A DNA stretch of 64,000 nt, from contig NZ_JAAMQU010000003.1 in NCBI RefSeq assembly GCF_013522925.1, forward strand, positions 186,001 through 250,000, read 5' to 3'. Under the pieces are notes generated by a model. That model saw nothing but the letters and a program-made list of their open reading frames with translations. It was not told the DNA's origin and did not search any database. The DNA is from Pseudomonas japonica (GTDB lineage Bacteria; Pseudomonadota; Gammaproteobacteria; Pseudomonadales; Pseudomonadaceae). The first letter of the stretch is position 1; every line of letters starts with the position of its first letter. Positions 26,769-36,903 of the stretch are shown piece after piece. Both the position numbers and the translations under genes were made by a program.

Positions 26769-28113
26769 TGTCACTGCGCGGCGCCCCTTGGCGCCGGTTA
26801 CTCCGATCAGCTCCGAAACCGCCAATGCCGATGCCGCCAGTACAGCGCGCAAGGGGCTGTGGTTTCTGCTGATCGCTTTGGGCGGGTTCTTCCTGTGGGC
26901 GTTTCTTGCCCCGCTGGACCAAGGCATGGTGGGGCAGGGCAAGGTGGTAGTCGCCGGGGAGCGCAAGACGGTACAGCCGCTGGTGGGCGGCGTGGTCGAG
27001 AAAATCCTCGTCAACGAAGGCGACCTTGTAAGCCCGGGGCAGCTGCTTGTGCAGCTCAATACCGTCCAGGCGCGATCCCAGCTTGAGGTCACACTTGGCA
27101 AGCTGCTCAATGCGCGGGCCACGGAAGCGCGCCTCACGGCTGAACGGCTACGCCAGGACACGATCGAGTGGCCCCAGGACTTGCTGGAACATGCAGCCGA
27201 CCCCCGGGCGAAGGCCGCCATGGCTCTGCAGCAAAACCTGTTCCTCACGCGCAAGGCGGAGTTGGCCAGCCGCCAGGGGATCGTGGACCACGAGGTGACG
27301 TCCCTCAGCCAGCAGCTGCGGGCATATCGCCAGGTGAAGACCAACTACGACGCCCAGATGAGTTTCCAGCAGGAAGAGCTCAACGGGCTGCGCGACCTCG
27401 CGCAGGAGGGCTACGTGCCGCGGGCCAAGCTGTTCGAGGCCGAGCGCAATACCGCCCAGCTGTCGGGCCAGATCGCCTCGGCCATTGGCGACATCGGCAA
27501 GACCGAACAGTCCATCAACGAGAGCAAGCTCAAGGCCATGCAGCAGGAGCAGGAATTCCGCCGCGACGCGGAAAGTCAGCTCAGTGATGTGTCGGCGGAG
27601 GCCTCTGGCTACGCCGATCAGATCCGCGCCTTGCAGTTTGAAGTGGACAACGGTTCGCTGCGCGCGCCGGTGGCCGGTGAAGTGATGAACCTAACCGTGC
27701 ATACCATCGGCGGTGTAGCCACGGCCGGCCAAGCATTGATGGAAGTGGTGCCGGTAGGCACACCGCTGGCGATCACCGCCCGGTTCCCGCCGATGCTGGC
27801 CAACAAACTGCGGCCCGGGTTGCCGGTGCAGGTTCACTTCACGGCCTTGCAGCGCGTGGACACACCTACCGTGACGGGCACGGTCATGACCGTTTCCGCC
27901 GACCAATTGATCGACGAGCAGACCCATCAGCCGTACTTCTCGGCGAAAGTCGAAATACCGGCCGACACGTTGCCCAAGCTACAAGCCAAAGGCTTGCCGG
28001 TGAAGCCGGGGATGATGGCGGACGTGACGGTAATCACGGGCGAGCGCACCTTGGTCAATTACCTGATGAAACCCTTGCGTGAGCGTTTGCTCGCAGCCTT
28101 CAAGGAAGAATGA
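26761..28113 (+). CDS. type I secretion membrane fusion protein (HlyD/PrtE family)
   Basis: Periplasmic adaptor of 450 residues. It has a cytoplasmic N-terminus, one membrane helix (about 38-58), a lipoyl-like half (KTVQPLVGGVVEKILVNEGDLV), a long alpha-hairpin coiled coil (about 110-280), the second lipoyl half (LRAPVAGEVMNL) and a beta-barrel domain near the C-terminus. It bridges the ABC transporter and the outer-membrane channel. It abuts the next gene: the TGA is immediately followed by its ATG. Confidence 0.93.
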   Translation: MRDVTARRPLAPVTPISSETANADAASTARKGLWFLLIALGGFFLWAFLAPLDQGMVGQGKVVVAGERKTVQPLVGGVVEKILVNEGDLVSPGQLLVQLNTVQARSQLEVTLGKLLNARATEARLTAERLRQDTIEWPQDLLEHAADPRAKAAMALQQNLFLTRKAELASRQGIVDHEVTSLSQQLRAYRQVKTNYDAQMSFQQEELNGLRDLAQEGYVPRAKLFEAERNTAQLSGQIASAIGDIGKTEQSINESKLKAMQQEQEFRRDAESQLSDVSAEASGYADQIRALQFEVDNGSLRAPVAGEVMNLTVHTIGGVATAGQALMEVVPVGTPLAITARFPPMLANKLRPGLPVQVHFTALQRVDTPTVTGTVMTVSADQLIDEQTHQPYFSAKVEIPADTLPKLQAKGLPVKPGMMADVTVITGERTLVNYLMKPLRERLLAAFKEE

Positions 28114-29448
28114 ATGAGGAACCGCTGGCTTGCGTTAACCCTTTTGTGCCTGGCCATGCAGGCCCATGCTCAAAGCCCTGAAACCGACCATTTGACCCTG
28201 ATGCAGCTGTATGACGCCTCGCGGCTCAACGACCCCGTGATGCGCTCGGCGGACTTCTCCCACCGCGCGGCGCAAAACGAGGAAGCCATCGGCCTCGGCG
28301 GCCTGCTACCGCAATTGTCGCTCAGCTCACGCTACGGCAAGGGTGGCCGTACCGACGGTGGCACCGATGAAAGCTACGTGGACAGCGACGACTACCAGTC
28401 AAACAGCATGTCGCTGATCGCCCAGCAGCCGATCTACGACAAGGGCCGTTGGGCGGCCTATCAGCAAGGCAAGGCCCGCGGTGAACTGGGTGAGGTGCAA
28501 TACGATGTGGCCACTCAGGCGCTGTTCGATCGCGTGGCCAAAGCCTACTTCGCCGTGGCGAGGGTGGAAAACGAGCTGAAGTTGATCGCGCAACAAAAGG
28601 CGGCCATCGCCGGGCTGGTGAAGCAAAGCCAGCGGCTGCTCGACAAGGGCCAGGGCGCAATCACCGACGTGGACGAAGCGCAGGCGCGCTATGACCTGGT
28701 GGAAGCTCAGGAAGCCGAGAACCAGGCGCAGCGGATAGCCGCCCTGCGTACGCTATCTGGCCGCGGCAGCCTGCCCCTGCTGGAAATCACGCCTATGCGC
28801 GAGTTGCCCCCGGACACCAACCCATTGAGCGATACCCAGGACCTTGGGTACTGGACAACCCTGGCCCGAGAGGCGAGCCCGGAACTCGCGGCCCGGATGG
28901 CGCAAGTGAAAGTGGCCGAAACCCAAGCCGACTCGGAAAAGGCCGGGCACTACCCGACGCTGTCGCTGACCACACAGTTGACCCGCCGGGACAATACGCA
29001 ATATCAGGACCTCTCGCCTCGCCAGGACAGTTACTACGTAGGCCTCGCGCTGGACATCCCGCTGTATCGCGGCGGTGCCACCAGCGCTTCGGTGCGCCGG
29101 GCAACCGAAGCATTGGCCGGGGCCCAGGCAGACGCTGATGCGCAACGTCAGCAACTGAGCGAAGACGTGGAAACCGCGTACGCCGGTGTAGTTGCCGGGT
29201 TCGCCAAATGCCGCGCCACGCAGCGGGCAGTGGAGTCCAACCAGCGGGCGCTGGTGTCTACCGAAAAGGGTTTCCAGGGCGGTGTGCGTTCTACCGTGGA
29301 TATCCTCGACGCCCAGCAACGCTTATTCGAGGCCCGCCGGGACCTGTTGAACGCCAAGCTGGACATGCTGCAGAGCTACGTCACGCTGCATGTTCATACC
29401 GGCCAGATGGACCGCGCCGTGCTGAGCCACGTGGAGGCGATGTTCTGA
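28114..29448 (+). CDS. type I secretion outer-membrane protein (TolC/PrtF family)
   Basis: TolC-fold channel of 444 residues. A signal peptide (MRNRWLALTLLCLAMQAHAQ) is followed by the two duplicated OEP repeats. Typical stretches are LGGLLPQLSLSSRYGKGGR near residue 60 and VGLALDIPLYRGG near 310. It completes the type I secretion operon. The neighbouring gene is convergent and unrelated, so cargo must lie elsewhere. Confidence 0.92.
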   Translation: MRNRWLALTLLCLAMQAHAQSPETDHLTLMQLYDASRLNDPVMRSADFSHRAAQNEEAIGLGGLLPQLSLSSRYGKGGRTDGGTDESYVDSDDYQSNSMSLIAQQPIYDKGRWAAYQQGKARGELGEVQYDVATQALFDRVAKAYFAVARVENELKLIAQQKAAIAGLVKQSQRLLDKGQGAITDVDEAQARYDLVEAQEAENQAQRIAALRTLSGRGSLPLLEITPMRELPPDTNPLSDTQDLGYWTTLAREASPELAARMAQVKVAETQADSEKAGHYPTLSLTTQLTRRDNTQYQDLSPRQDSYYVGLALDIPLYRGGATSASVRRATEALAGAQADADAQRQQLSEDVETAYAGVVAGFAKCRATQRAVESNQRALVSTEKGFQGGVRSTVDILDAQQRLFEARRDLLNAKLDMLQSYVTLHVHTGQMDRAVLSHVEAMF

Positions 29449-29451
29449 TTG

Positions 29452-30441
29452 TCAGGACACCGCTTCCAGAAACACCGGCCAGTCGACGTTTCGGCCGCAC
29501 AGCACCACCGCCAGCCGTTTGCCCTTCAGGCTACGCGCGACCTTGAGGGCGCCCGCCAGCGACACGCCGGCGGCGCCTTCGATGATCCAGTGTTCATCCA
29601 CGGCCACGGCGCGCATGGCCCAGCGGATTTCTTCTTCTGTCACCAGCACGCTGCGGTCCAGTAGCCGGCGGCAGAGGTCGAAGGTTACGGCGCCTGGGTA
29701 GATGCCGCCGATATTGCTGCTGCAGATGCTGAACTCTTCAGGCACCGATACGATTTTTCCGGCTTCCAGGGACCGGTACATGGGGGCCGATTGCTCAGGC
29801 CAGCAACCGATAATCTCCGCGCCAGGGTTAAGCCGTGACAGGGCCGTGCCCAGCCCGGAAACCAGGCCACCTCCACCGACCGAGGCGAACACGGCGTCGA
29901 GTTCCGGTAGCTGCTCGTTCAGCTCTACCCCCACGGTGCCTTGGCCCGCAATCACCGCAAGGTCATTGTAGGGTGATACGTAAGTCTTGCCCTGCTGGCT
30001 TGCCTGCTGCTCCGCCTCCAGCTCGGCGTCCAGCGACGTCCCGGGCACTGTTATCACGGTAGCACCCAGCGCCCGCATGGCTTCCACCTTGTAAGGTGAG
30101 GTTTTGTTCGGTGTGTAGATCGTAACCTCCACGCCTGCAACCCGGCCTGCCAATGCCACGCCCCCACCATGATTGCCCGACGTGGCGGCGATCACCCCCT
30201 GGGCACGCTCCGCTGGCGAAAGTAGCCTGAGCTTGTTAAACGCGCCGCGGTACTTGAATGAACCGGTATGCTGCTGATGCTCGCATTTGAGATACACCTC
30301 GCAACCGGTGGCGGCCGATAAGCGCTGGCTGAATGTCAGTGGGGTCACGGCCACCGCCGGGCGCATGGCGGAATGTGCGGCGATGATGTCCCGGTACAAT
30401 TTGTCGAGCAGTGCGTCCGTGCTTTCAGTCGTCTCGGTCAT
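29452..30441 (-). CDS. threonine/serine dehydratase-like PLP enzyme
   Basis: Fold-type II PLP enzyme, 329 residues from the ATG at 30441; the frame extends upstream but lacks coding character. The Schiff-base Lys is in GSFKYRGA at about residue 60, the asparagine loop is SGNHGGGV and the phosphate-binding glycine loop is SVGGGGLVSG. No C-terminal regulatory ACT domains are present, so it is the short catabolic or racemase-like type, not biosynthetic IlvA. The substrate could be threonine, serine or a hydroxy amino acid. It is convergent with the type I secretion operon. Confidence 0.85.
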   Translation of the reverse strand: MTETTESTDALLDKLYRDIIAAHSAMRPAVAVTPLTFSQRLSAATGCEVYLKCEHQQHTGSFKYRGAFNKLRLLSPAERAQGVIAATSGNHGGGVALAGRVAGVEVTIYTPNKTSPYKVEAMRALGATVITVPGTSLDAELEAEQQASQQGKTYVSPYNDLAVIAGQGTVGVELNEQLPELDAVFASVGGGGLVSGLGTALSRLNPGAEIIGCWPEQSAPMYRSLEAGKIVSVPEEFSICSSNIGGIYPGAVTFDLCRRLLDRSVLVTEEEIRWAMRAVAVDEHWIIEGAAGVSLAGALKVARSLKGKRLAVVLCGRNVDWPVFLEAVS

Positions 30442-30617
30442 TCTCGCTCCAGGGGAATAAACGCTCAGGTGAATAGTCAGCCTGCGCCGCGCCAGCGGTG
30501 AGGAAGGGCCTCGGCAAGGAAGAGTGTAGTGGCCCTTCTCGGGTTCAGCCGCAAGCAGAGTGAACCCTGCGAGTGCGGGGCGCCTCGAATGAGCGTGAAC
30601 CCTGAAGGAGAGCAGTA

Positions 30618-30770
30618 ATGAACGATCCACGGCAGCAGCAACATCCTGGCCAGACGCCCGCCGATTACGATGAATACGGCGATGAACCGCAGCGGGACGA
30701 ACCGGGCCATGAGGATACCGGGGACTCATCGCCCCTCAAGCCAGACGAGGCGCTGACAGACCCGGCTTGA
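30618..30770 (+). CDS. small acidic hypothetical protein, 50 aa
   Basis: Predicted 50-residue protein beginning MNDPRQQQHPGQTPADYDEY, very rich in Asp, Glu, Pro and Gln and with no hydrophobic stretch. An AAGGAGAG ribosome site lies upstream of the ATG. Its composition resembles the 53- and 36-residue ORFs elsewhere in the window. It is convergent with the lipoprotein gene. Function is unknown; a disordered stress protein is possible. Confidence 0.65.
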   Translation: MNDPRQQQHPGQTPADYDEYGDEPQRDEPGHEDTGDSSPLKPDEALTDPA

Positions 30771-30789
30771 GCCGACGGGCTTGAGCCAG

Positions 30790-31848
30790 CTAGAAGGCGA
30801 ACGATTCGCGGCGATCGGGCACTGGCAGCCGGATTTCGGCATTGCGTAGTGGGTTGCGGGGCGTTGCCTCGGCCTGGGCTGGTGCCTCTACCTCTGCCTC
30901 TGCGGGCGGGACCTGGGCGGGCGTGCGCCGGCTGGCCTTGCGGACCGAACGCTTGGGTGGTGCCAGGGGCTTGACCGCAGCCAGGGCGCTTGCGCTGTCA
31001 CTCATGGGCGTTGTGCGCCACGAAGTGCTCAGGCTCCTGGCCTGCGCAACCAGGTCGGCCACGCCGCCCGAGCGGATAATCCCTCCTGCACCATTGGCCA
31101 GTACATCTACCCCACAGGCGCTATGGCTAGCGATTGTGCGATTCTCGTCTACGGCGATGGTTTGCACGAAATTGGGATCGGCCACGGTGACAGTAAAGCG
31201 CTGCTGCGCCAGTGGCGCGCTCAGGATGGTCAACGTAGCGGTGCGGCAGGCGGAATAGAAATACAGGCTGCCAGTACGCTGCAGGTCCAGATGACGGGTT
31301 TCGATGGCATCGGCTGGCACTGGGTCGAAGACGATATCAAACGCCAGCTGGCGGCCCGCACCTTCGACGATGCCGGACATTGGAACCCGCTCTGGGCGGG
31401 CGCTGGGCAACAACGCCTGGGTGTCGATGGTGAATGCAAGGCCGGTAAACGCCGGGCCGGAAGCGGGCAGGGCGAGAGGCACTGTTGCGTTGTCGCTTGA
31501 GCTGGCGCGCGCGGTAGGGTGCAAGGCCAACGAGCTTACCAGGTTGCTATTCCCGATCTTGGTGAGCTGCAGCGCAGTGCCTGCGGTGCCAGGCACCTCT
31601 CGGATACCGAAATCAGTGCCATCGCCCACGGCTTCCGAGGGCACGGAAGTCACTTGCGCTCGCTCGCCTGCGCTGGCTTGCACGAGAAGCAAGCTACGTG
31701 CGAGGGTAAATTTGGTCAGCCCGGCGTAGTCGCCCTGTGGAGCGCTACCGCCGTCCGAGAACGCAGTGTATTGCAGGGGCGGGCCTTGCACGCATCCGCT
31801 CAGCAATGGATAGCCCATGACGAGCGCCAGCACCGATCTGGTTCTCAT
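30790..31848 (-). CDS. hypothetical lipoprotein, 352 aa
   Basis: A lipoprotein signal peptide with lipobox L-S-G-C puts the lipidated Cys at residue 19. The body, about 250 residues, has a beta-rich look with one internal Cys pair (near 206 and 244). A long Ala/Pro/Glu-rich linker (about 270-330) leads to the C-terminal SFAF. I do not recognise the family. Membrane anchoring, probably outer membrane, follows from the lipobox. The adjoining MFS gene is divergent. Confidence 0.7.
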   Translation of the reverse strand: MRTRSVLALVMGYPLLSGCVQGPPLQYTAFSDGGSAPQGDYAGLTKFTLARSLLLVQASAGERAQVTSVPSEAVGDGTDFGIREVPGTAGTALQLTKIGNSNLVSSLALHPTARASSSDNATVPLALPASGPAFTGLAFTIDTQALLPSARPERVPMSGIVEGAGRQLAFDIVFDPVPADAIETRHLDLQRTGSLYFYSACRTATLTILSAPLAQQRFTVTVADPNFVQTIAVDENRTIASHSACGVDVLANGAGGIIRSGGVADLVAQARSLSTSWRTTPMSDSASALAAVKPLAPPKRSVRKASRRTPAQVPPAEAEVEAPAQAEATPRNPLRNAEIRLPVPDRRESFAF

Positions 31849-32209
31849 GATTGTTCACCTCTAATGCAATCCAATTGCGCCGCGACGCCTCCATGGCGCC
31901 GTTCGACTGAAGGAAACATATCCTTGCCGGTCGTCGCTGTCCAGTGACAAAAGCCGGAACTGGAAACGTTTTCTACTGTCACGTTCCAAAGTGACCGGTT
32001 AGTCCATTTTGCCATCACTGAGTGCTCGAGGGCCCTGTCGGACAACTGCAGTAAGCCATCGCCCCAAAAAGCGGGATGGAAAGCAAGTAGTAGCAAAAAA
32101 ATCCGCCAGCGGGTGCTGGTGCTGGCATAGCTTGTACGATAACGTAGCACTATCTGCCGCCGACCTGATGTGGCAGCCCGCATAATGATAAGAAGTGGGA
32201 GTGCTCAGC
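31849..32209. other. divergent intergenic region upstream of the sugar-diacid operon
   Basis: This 361-base gap separates the lipoprotein gene and the GudP-like permease. A 12-base near-palindrome, TACG-ATAA-CGTA (32135-32146), lies 64 bases before the permease start and is the only regulator-like element. Short frames here have no ribosome site. Confidence 0.4.
32135..32146 (+). promoter_or_regulatory. candidate operator for the galactarate operon
   Basis: TACGATAACGTA: two complementary 4-base arms around ATAA, 64 bases upstream of the permease start. GntR-type regulators of aldarate genes bind short dyads like this. Evidence is only positional. Confidence 0.3.
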
Positions 32210-33559
32210 ATGCATGCCAGCAAGAAAACGCATGTGCGTTATCTGATTCTGTTCCTGTTGTTCGTAGTGACCACGATCAACTACGCCGACCGGGCGACCA
32301 TCTCGATCGCCGGTTCGAATATCCAGAAAGACCTTGGTATCGACCCGCTCACGCTCGGCTTTATCTTCTCCGCTTTCGGTTGGGCCTATGTGGCCGGGCA
32401 AATCCCGGGGGGCTGGCTGCTCGACCGCTTCGGCTCCAAGAAGGTGTATGCCGCCAGCATCTTTACCTGGTCGGTGTTCACTATCCTGCAGGGCTTCGTA
32501 GGCTTCATGCCCGTCGCTACCGCGGTCATGGCTTTGTTTACGTTGCGCTTTCTGGTGGGGTTCGCCGAGGCACCGTCGTTCCCGGGTAATGCGCGGATCG
32601 TCGCCGCCTGGTTCCCCACTGCGGAACGCGGCACGGCGTCGGCCATCTTCAACTCGGCGCAATACTTCGCCACCGTATTGTTCGCGCCGCTGATGGGCTG
32701 GATCGTCCATGCCTGGGGCTGGGAACATGTGTTTATCGTGATGGGCGGCCTGGGCGTGGTATTCGCCGGCATCTGGATGAAATTCCTCCACAACCCCGGC
32801 CAGCACCCGATGATCGGTGAAGAGGAGTATCGCCACATCGCGGACAACGGCGGGTTGGTCGACATGGACCAGCCCGGCCAGAAGCGCGCCGGGCCGCAGT
32901 GGGGCTATGTGCGCCAACTGTTGTCCAGCCGCATGATGCTCGGCATCTATCTGGGCCAGTACTGCATCAACGGCATTACCTATTTCTTCCTTACCTGGTT
33001 CCCGGTGTACCTGGTGCAGGAGCGGGGGATGACTATCCTGAAGGCAGGGTTCGTGGCTTCGCTGCCGGCCATCTGCGGCTTTATCGGCGGAGTGCTGGGC
33101 GGAGTAATCTCGGACTGGCTGCTGCGCCGAGGCCACTCGCTGACCTTCGCCCGCAAGTTGCCAATCGTATGCGGCTTGCTGCTCTCGACCACTATGGTGC
33201 TGTGCAACTACGTAGAGCTCGATGCGCTGGTGGTCGGCTTCATGGCGCTGGCCTTCTTCGGCAAGGGCGTGGGTGCGCTGGGTTGGGCGGTGATGTCCGA
33301 CACCTCGCCCCGGCAGATCGCCGGTATCAGCGGCGGCCTGTTCAATATGTTCGGTAATGTGGCCTCGATCACTACCCCCATCGTGATCGGCTACCTGATC
33401 TCCACCACCGGCTCGTTCAAGTGGGCACTGGTGTATGTCGGCGCCAACGCGTTGGTGGCCGTGTTCAGTTACCTGATGATCGTAGGGCCTATCCGCCGCG
33501 TGCAGTTGCGCGATGCTGAAGGCCGCCCATTGCTCGAATCACAACCCGTACAAGCCTGA
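32210..33559 (+). CDS. MFS transporter, GudP/GarP-type aldarate permease
   Basis: Anion:cation symporter-family MFS permease of 449 residues. [21 protein letters not shown] near residue 25 and [21 protein letters not shown] near 65 are typical of GudP/GarP glucarate/galactarate carriers. Pairing with galactarate dehydratase supports galactarate or glucarate as substrate. The ATG at 32210 has GGGAG upstream; the frame from a GTG at 32195 is less likely. It is followed by the dehydratase gene with a short gap of 23 bases. Confidence 0.88.
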   Translation: MHASKKTHVRYLILFLLFVVTTINYADRATISIAGSNIQKDLGIDPLTLGFIFSAFGWAYVAGQIPGGWLLDRFGSKKVYAASIFTWSVFTILQGFVGFMPVATAVMALFTLRFLVGFAEAPSFPGNARIVAAWFPTAERGTASAIFNSAQYFATVLFAPLMGWIVHAWGWEHVFIVMGGLGVVFAGIWMKFLHNPGQHPMIGEEEYRHIADNGGLVDMDQPGQKRAGPQWGYVRQLLSSRMMLGIYLGQYCINGITYFFLTWFPVYLVQERGMTILKAGFVASLPAICGFIGGVLGGVISDWLLRRGHSLTFARKLPIVCGLLLSTTMVLCNYVELDALVVGFMALAFFGKGVGALGWAVMSDTSPRQIAGISGGLFNMFGNVASITTPIVIGYLISTTGSFKWALVYVGANALVAVFSYLMIVGPIRRVQLRDAEGRPLLESQPVQA

Positions 33560-33582
33560 TGACATTACAAGGGGCCAACCCC

Positions 33583-35136
33583 ATGCAGTTGATCGAACAT
33601 TCCGATTCCCCACGCTACGTGCGCTTGCACGAAGCCGACAACGTGGTAGTCGTGGTCAATGACCAGGGCGTTGCCGAGGGCAGTGTATTCCCGGACGGCC
33701 TGGTGACCGTCGAAGGCGTGCCGCAAAGCCATAAAGTGGCGCTGGTCGATATTCCCGAGGGCGGCGAAGTACGCCGCTACGGGCAGATCATCGGCTACGC
33801 GCTGGAGCCGCTGCGCCGTGGCAGCTGGGTGAAGGAAACCCAGCTGGCCATGCCATCGGCGCCGCCACTGGACAGCCTGCCCATGTCCGATGCCGTGCCG
33901 GCGCCATTGCCGCCCCTGGATGGTTATACCTTCGAAGGCTATCGCAACGCGGACGGTACTGTCGGCACGCGAAACATCCTTGGCATCACCACCACCGTGC
34001 AGTGCGTGACCGGTGTGCTCGATCACGCTGTGAAGCGCATCCGTGAAGAGTTGCTGCCGCGCTACCCCAACGTAGACGACGTGGTGGCGCTCACCCACAG
34101 CTATGGCTGCGGCGTGGCGATCAACGCCCGCGACGCCTACATTCCGATCCGTACGGTGCGAAACCTGGCGCGTAACCCGAACCTGGGAGGCGAAGCGCTG
34201 GTGATCAGCCTGGGCTGCGAGAAATTGCAGGCCGGGCAGGTGATGCATGAGAACGACCCGTCGGTAGACCTGAGCGAGCCCTGGCTGTATCGCTTGCAGG
34301 ACGCCAGCCATGGCTTTGGCGAAATGATCGAGCAGATCATGGCGCTGGCCGAAACCCGCTTGCAGAAGCTCGACCTGCGCCGCCGCGAAACCGTACCGGC
34401 CTCTGAGTTGATCCTGGGCATGCAATGTGGTGGCAGCGATGCGTTTTCGGGCATCACCGCCAACCCTGCGCTGGGTTACGCCTCTGACCTGCTGATACGT
34501 GCGGGCGCCACCGTGATGTTCTCGGAAGTGACCGAGGTGCGGGACGCGATCTACATGCTGACCTCGCGCGCCGAGACCCAGGACGTGGCTCAGGCCTTGG
34601 TCCGCGAAATGGATTGGTACGATAACTACCTCGACCGCGGCGCGGCGGACCGCAGCGCTAACACTACGCCCGGCAACAAGAAGGGCGGGCTGTCGAACAT
34701 CGTCGAAAAATCCCTGGGCTCAATCGTCAAATCCGGCAGCTCTGCCATCAATGGCGTGGTAGGGCCAGGCGAGCGCGTAACCGGCAAAGGTTTGATCTAC
34801 TGTGCCACGCCGGCCAGCGACTTCGTGTGCGGCACCTTGCAACTGGCTGCGGGCATGAACCTGCATGTCTTCACCACTGGCCGCGGCACCCCCTACGGGC
34901 TGGCGATGGCACCGGTGGTGAAAGTGTCCACCCGCACCGAGCTGGCCCAGCGCTGGCCGGACCTGATCGACGTGGACGCCGGCCGTGTCGCAACTGGGCG
35001 CGCCACCATCGAGGAGCTTGGCTGGGAGCTGTTCCACTACTACCTGGATGTGGCCAGCGGGCGCAAGCAAACCTGGGCCGAGCGGCACAAGCTGCATAAC
35101 GACATCGTGTTGTTCAACCCCGCGCCTATCACCTGA
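33583..35136 (+). CDS. garD: galactarate dehydratase
   Basis: GarD converts galactarate to 5-keto-4-deoxyglucarate, the first step of aldarate breakdown. Length is 517 residues against about 523 in E. coli. Landmarks are the SAF-like N-terminal domain, [17 protein letters not shown] near residue 122, the metal/substrate loop [17 protein letters not shown] and [17 protein letters not shown] lies upstream of the ATG at 33583. Downstream enzymes (keto-deoxyglucarate dehydratase, semialdehyde dehydrogenase) are not in this window. Confidence 0.92.
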   Translation: MQLIEHSDSPRYVRLHEADNVVVVVNDQGVAEGSVFPDGLVTVEGVPQSHKVALVDIPEGGEVRRYGQIIGYALEPLRRGSWVKETQLAMPSAPPLDSLPMSDAVPAPLPPLDGYTFEGYRNADGTVGTRNILGITTTVQCVTGVLDHAVKRIREELLPRYPNVDDVVALTHSYGCGVAINARDAYIPIRTVRNLARNPNLGGEALVISLGCEKLQAGQVMHENDPSVDLSEPWLYRLQDASHGFGEMIEQIMALAETRLQKLDLRRRETVPASELILGMQCGGSDAFSGITANPALGYASDLLIRAGATVMFSEVTEVRDAIYMLTSRAETQDVAQALVREMDWYDNYLDRGAADRSANTTPGNKKGGLSNIVEKSLGSIVKSGSSAINGVVGPGERVTGKGLIYCATPASDFVCGTLQLAAGMNLHVFTTGRGTPYGLAMAPVVKVSTRTELAQRWPDLIDVDAGRVATGRATIEELGWELFHYYLDVASGRKQTWAERHKLHNDIVLFNPAPIT

Positions 35137-35250
35137 TACGGCGCGATCACGGTCGCTCGCGGGAACCTTCCCCGTGAGTGGCCGTCGCCTTGCTTTTGCC
35201 TTGGCGCATCGGCAAGGTACGGGTTTCGCCGTCGGGATCCACGTACCGCC

Positions 35251-36402
35251 ATGACCGCCAGTTCTACCTTTGCCACCGCCTCGGTGGGCCGTCCGCAGCG
35301 TATCTCAACGCGTGTCGCATTCTTCATCGCGGGTTTCGTGATGGCCGCCTGGGCGCCCATGGTGCCGCTGGCCAAGGCCCGCGCCGGGCTGGATGACGGC
35401 ACCCTCGGGCTGCTATTGCTTGGCCTGGGAGGCGGGTCGATTCTGGCCATGCCTTTCGCCGGTTACCTCACTGCACATCGCGGTTGCCGCTGGACCATCG
35501 TGCTGGCGGCGCTGCTGCTGTGCGCGCTGTTGCCACTGCTGGCCATCGCGCCCTCTGCCGCCACGCTCGCCATTGCCCTGGCGCTGTTTGGTGCCACTAT
35601 GGGTACCCTCGATTGCGCCATGAACATTCAGGCCGTGCTCGTGGAGAAGGCCAGTGATGAAGCCGTGATGTCCGGCTTTCACGGGATGTACAGCGTAGGC
35701 GGGATCGCTGGCGCGGCGGGCATGACGGCCTTGCTCAGCACCGGCCTCGGGCCTTTCCCGGCCACGCTGGTTGTGGTCGCGGTGGTGCTGGTGGGGCTGT
35801 GGTATGCGGCGGGTTCGCTGCTGCCCGAGGGTACCGAGCGTGATGGTCCACTGTTCGCTGTGCCTCGGGGGATTGTGCTGTTTCTCGGCGTGCTGTGCTT
35901 TATCGTGTTCCTCACCGAAGGCGCTGTATTGGACTGGAGCGCGGTGTTTCTCGTGTCCTCGCGGCAAATGGAGCCGTCCCTCGCGGGCCTTGGGTATGCT
36001 GCCTTTGCCGCCACCATGACCATCGGCCGACTCACCGGCGATGCCTGGGTGAACCGGCTCGGGGGTATGCGCGTGGTGTTGCTGGGCGGTGCTTGCGCGG
36101 CCGCGGGCCTGGCTGTGGCCCTGCTGTTGCCCGGCTGGCCCGCAGCCCTGGTGGGCTTCGCACTGGTGGGGGCGGGCTGCTCGAACATCGTGCCGGTGTT
36201 GTTTTCCGCTGTGGGCCGCCAGCGCCGTATGCCGCAAAGTGCGGCCATTCCGGCGATGGTCTCGTTGGGCTACGCCGGCATTTTGTTGGGCCCGGCGGCC
36301 ATCGGTTTCATTGCTCACTGGGCTAACCTGTCCTGGGCGCTGGCCAGCCTGATCCTGTTGTTGCTGTTCGTGAGCGCCAGCGCGCGCTACCTCAAGGCGT
36401 AA
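35251..36402 (+). CDS. MFS transporter, YbjJ-like
   Basis: Inner-membrane permease of 383 residues with about 12 hydrophobic segments. The motif MPFAGYLTAHRGCRWTIV is a variant of the MFS loop 2-3 signature near residue 70, and FHGMYSVGGIAGAAGMTALL is characteristic of the YbjJ group. The substrate is unknown. It lies 114 bases after garD on the same strand, with no terminator visible, so limited read-through is possible. Confidence 0.82.
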   Translation: MTASSTFATASVGRPQRISTRVAFFIAGFVMAAWAPMVPLAKARAGLDDGTLGLLLLGLGGGSILAMPFAGYLTAHRGCRWTIVLAALLLCALLPLLAIAPSAATLAIALALFGATMGTLDCAMNIQAVLVEKASDEAVMSGFHGMYSVGGIAGAAGMTALLSTGLGPFPATLVVVAVVLVGLWYAAGSLLPEGTERDGPLFAVPRGIVLFLGVLCFIVFLTEGAVLDWSAVFLVSSRQMEPSLAGLGYAAFAATMTIGRLTGDAWVNRLGGMRVVLLGGACAAAGLAVALLLPGWPAALVGFALVGAGCSNIVPVLFSAVGRQRRMPQSAAIPAMVSLGYAGILLGPAAIGFIAHWANLSWALASLILLLLFVSASARYLKA

Positions 36403-36429
36403 TCCATCACACCCTGCGGAGGATGACCC

Positions 36430-36903
36430 ATGCACCTGGAAGGTTCCTGTCACTGCGGCGCCGTACATTTCAGCCTCGACAGCCCGCACCCGTATCCCTA
36501 TCAGCGCTGCTACTGCTCGATCTGCCGCAAGACACAGGGCGGGGGCGGCTATGCGATCAACCTCGGCGGCGATGCCCGCAGCATGAAGGTGACCGGCGAG
36601 GATTCAATCAATGTGTATCACGCCCGCATGCCCGATGGCTCGCGGAGTACGGCAGAGCGGCACTTCTGCAAACACTGCGGGTCCGGCTTGTGGTTGTTCA
36701 GCCCAGAGTGGCCTGAGCTGATCCACCCGTTTGCCAGCGCCATCGACACCGATTTGCCGGTGCCGCCAGAGCATACGCATTTGCTGCTGAACTCGAAGGC
36801 CAGTTGGGTAGAAGTGCAAGGGGGGCCCGAAGACAAGCGTTTTGAGGAATACCCGGAGGAATCCATCGCGGACTGGCACCAGCGCCTCAAACTCGAGCAG
36901 TGA
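36430..36903 (+). CDS. GFA-fold (glutathione-dependent formaldehyde-activating-like) protein
   Basis: Zinc-binding protein of 157 residues of the GFA/CENP-V fold. The cysteine pattern is complete: C7 and C9 (SCHCG), C27, C29 and C32 (CYCSICRK), C80 and C83 (CKHCGSG). GFA proteins were first linked to formaldehyde/glutathione but most members have no defined reaction. It has a GGAGG site upstream and is transcribed in the same direction as the preceding MFS gene. It ends one base before the convergent AraC-type gene. Confidence 0.88.
   Translation: MHLEGSCHCGAVHFSLDSPHPYPYQRCYCSICRKTQGGGGYAINLGGDARSMKVTGEDSINVYHARMPDGSRSTAERHFCKHCGSGLWLFSPEWPELIHPFASAIDTDLPVPPEHTHLLLNSKASWVEVQGGPEDKRFEEYPEESIADWHQRLKLEQ

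Noticed and set aside
29452..30729. 425-residue version of the dehydratase
   Set aside because: Residues before the ATG at 30441 show no enzyme-like sequence and run through the upstream non-coding region.
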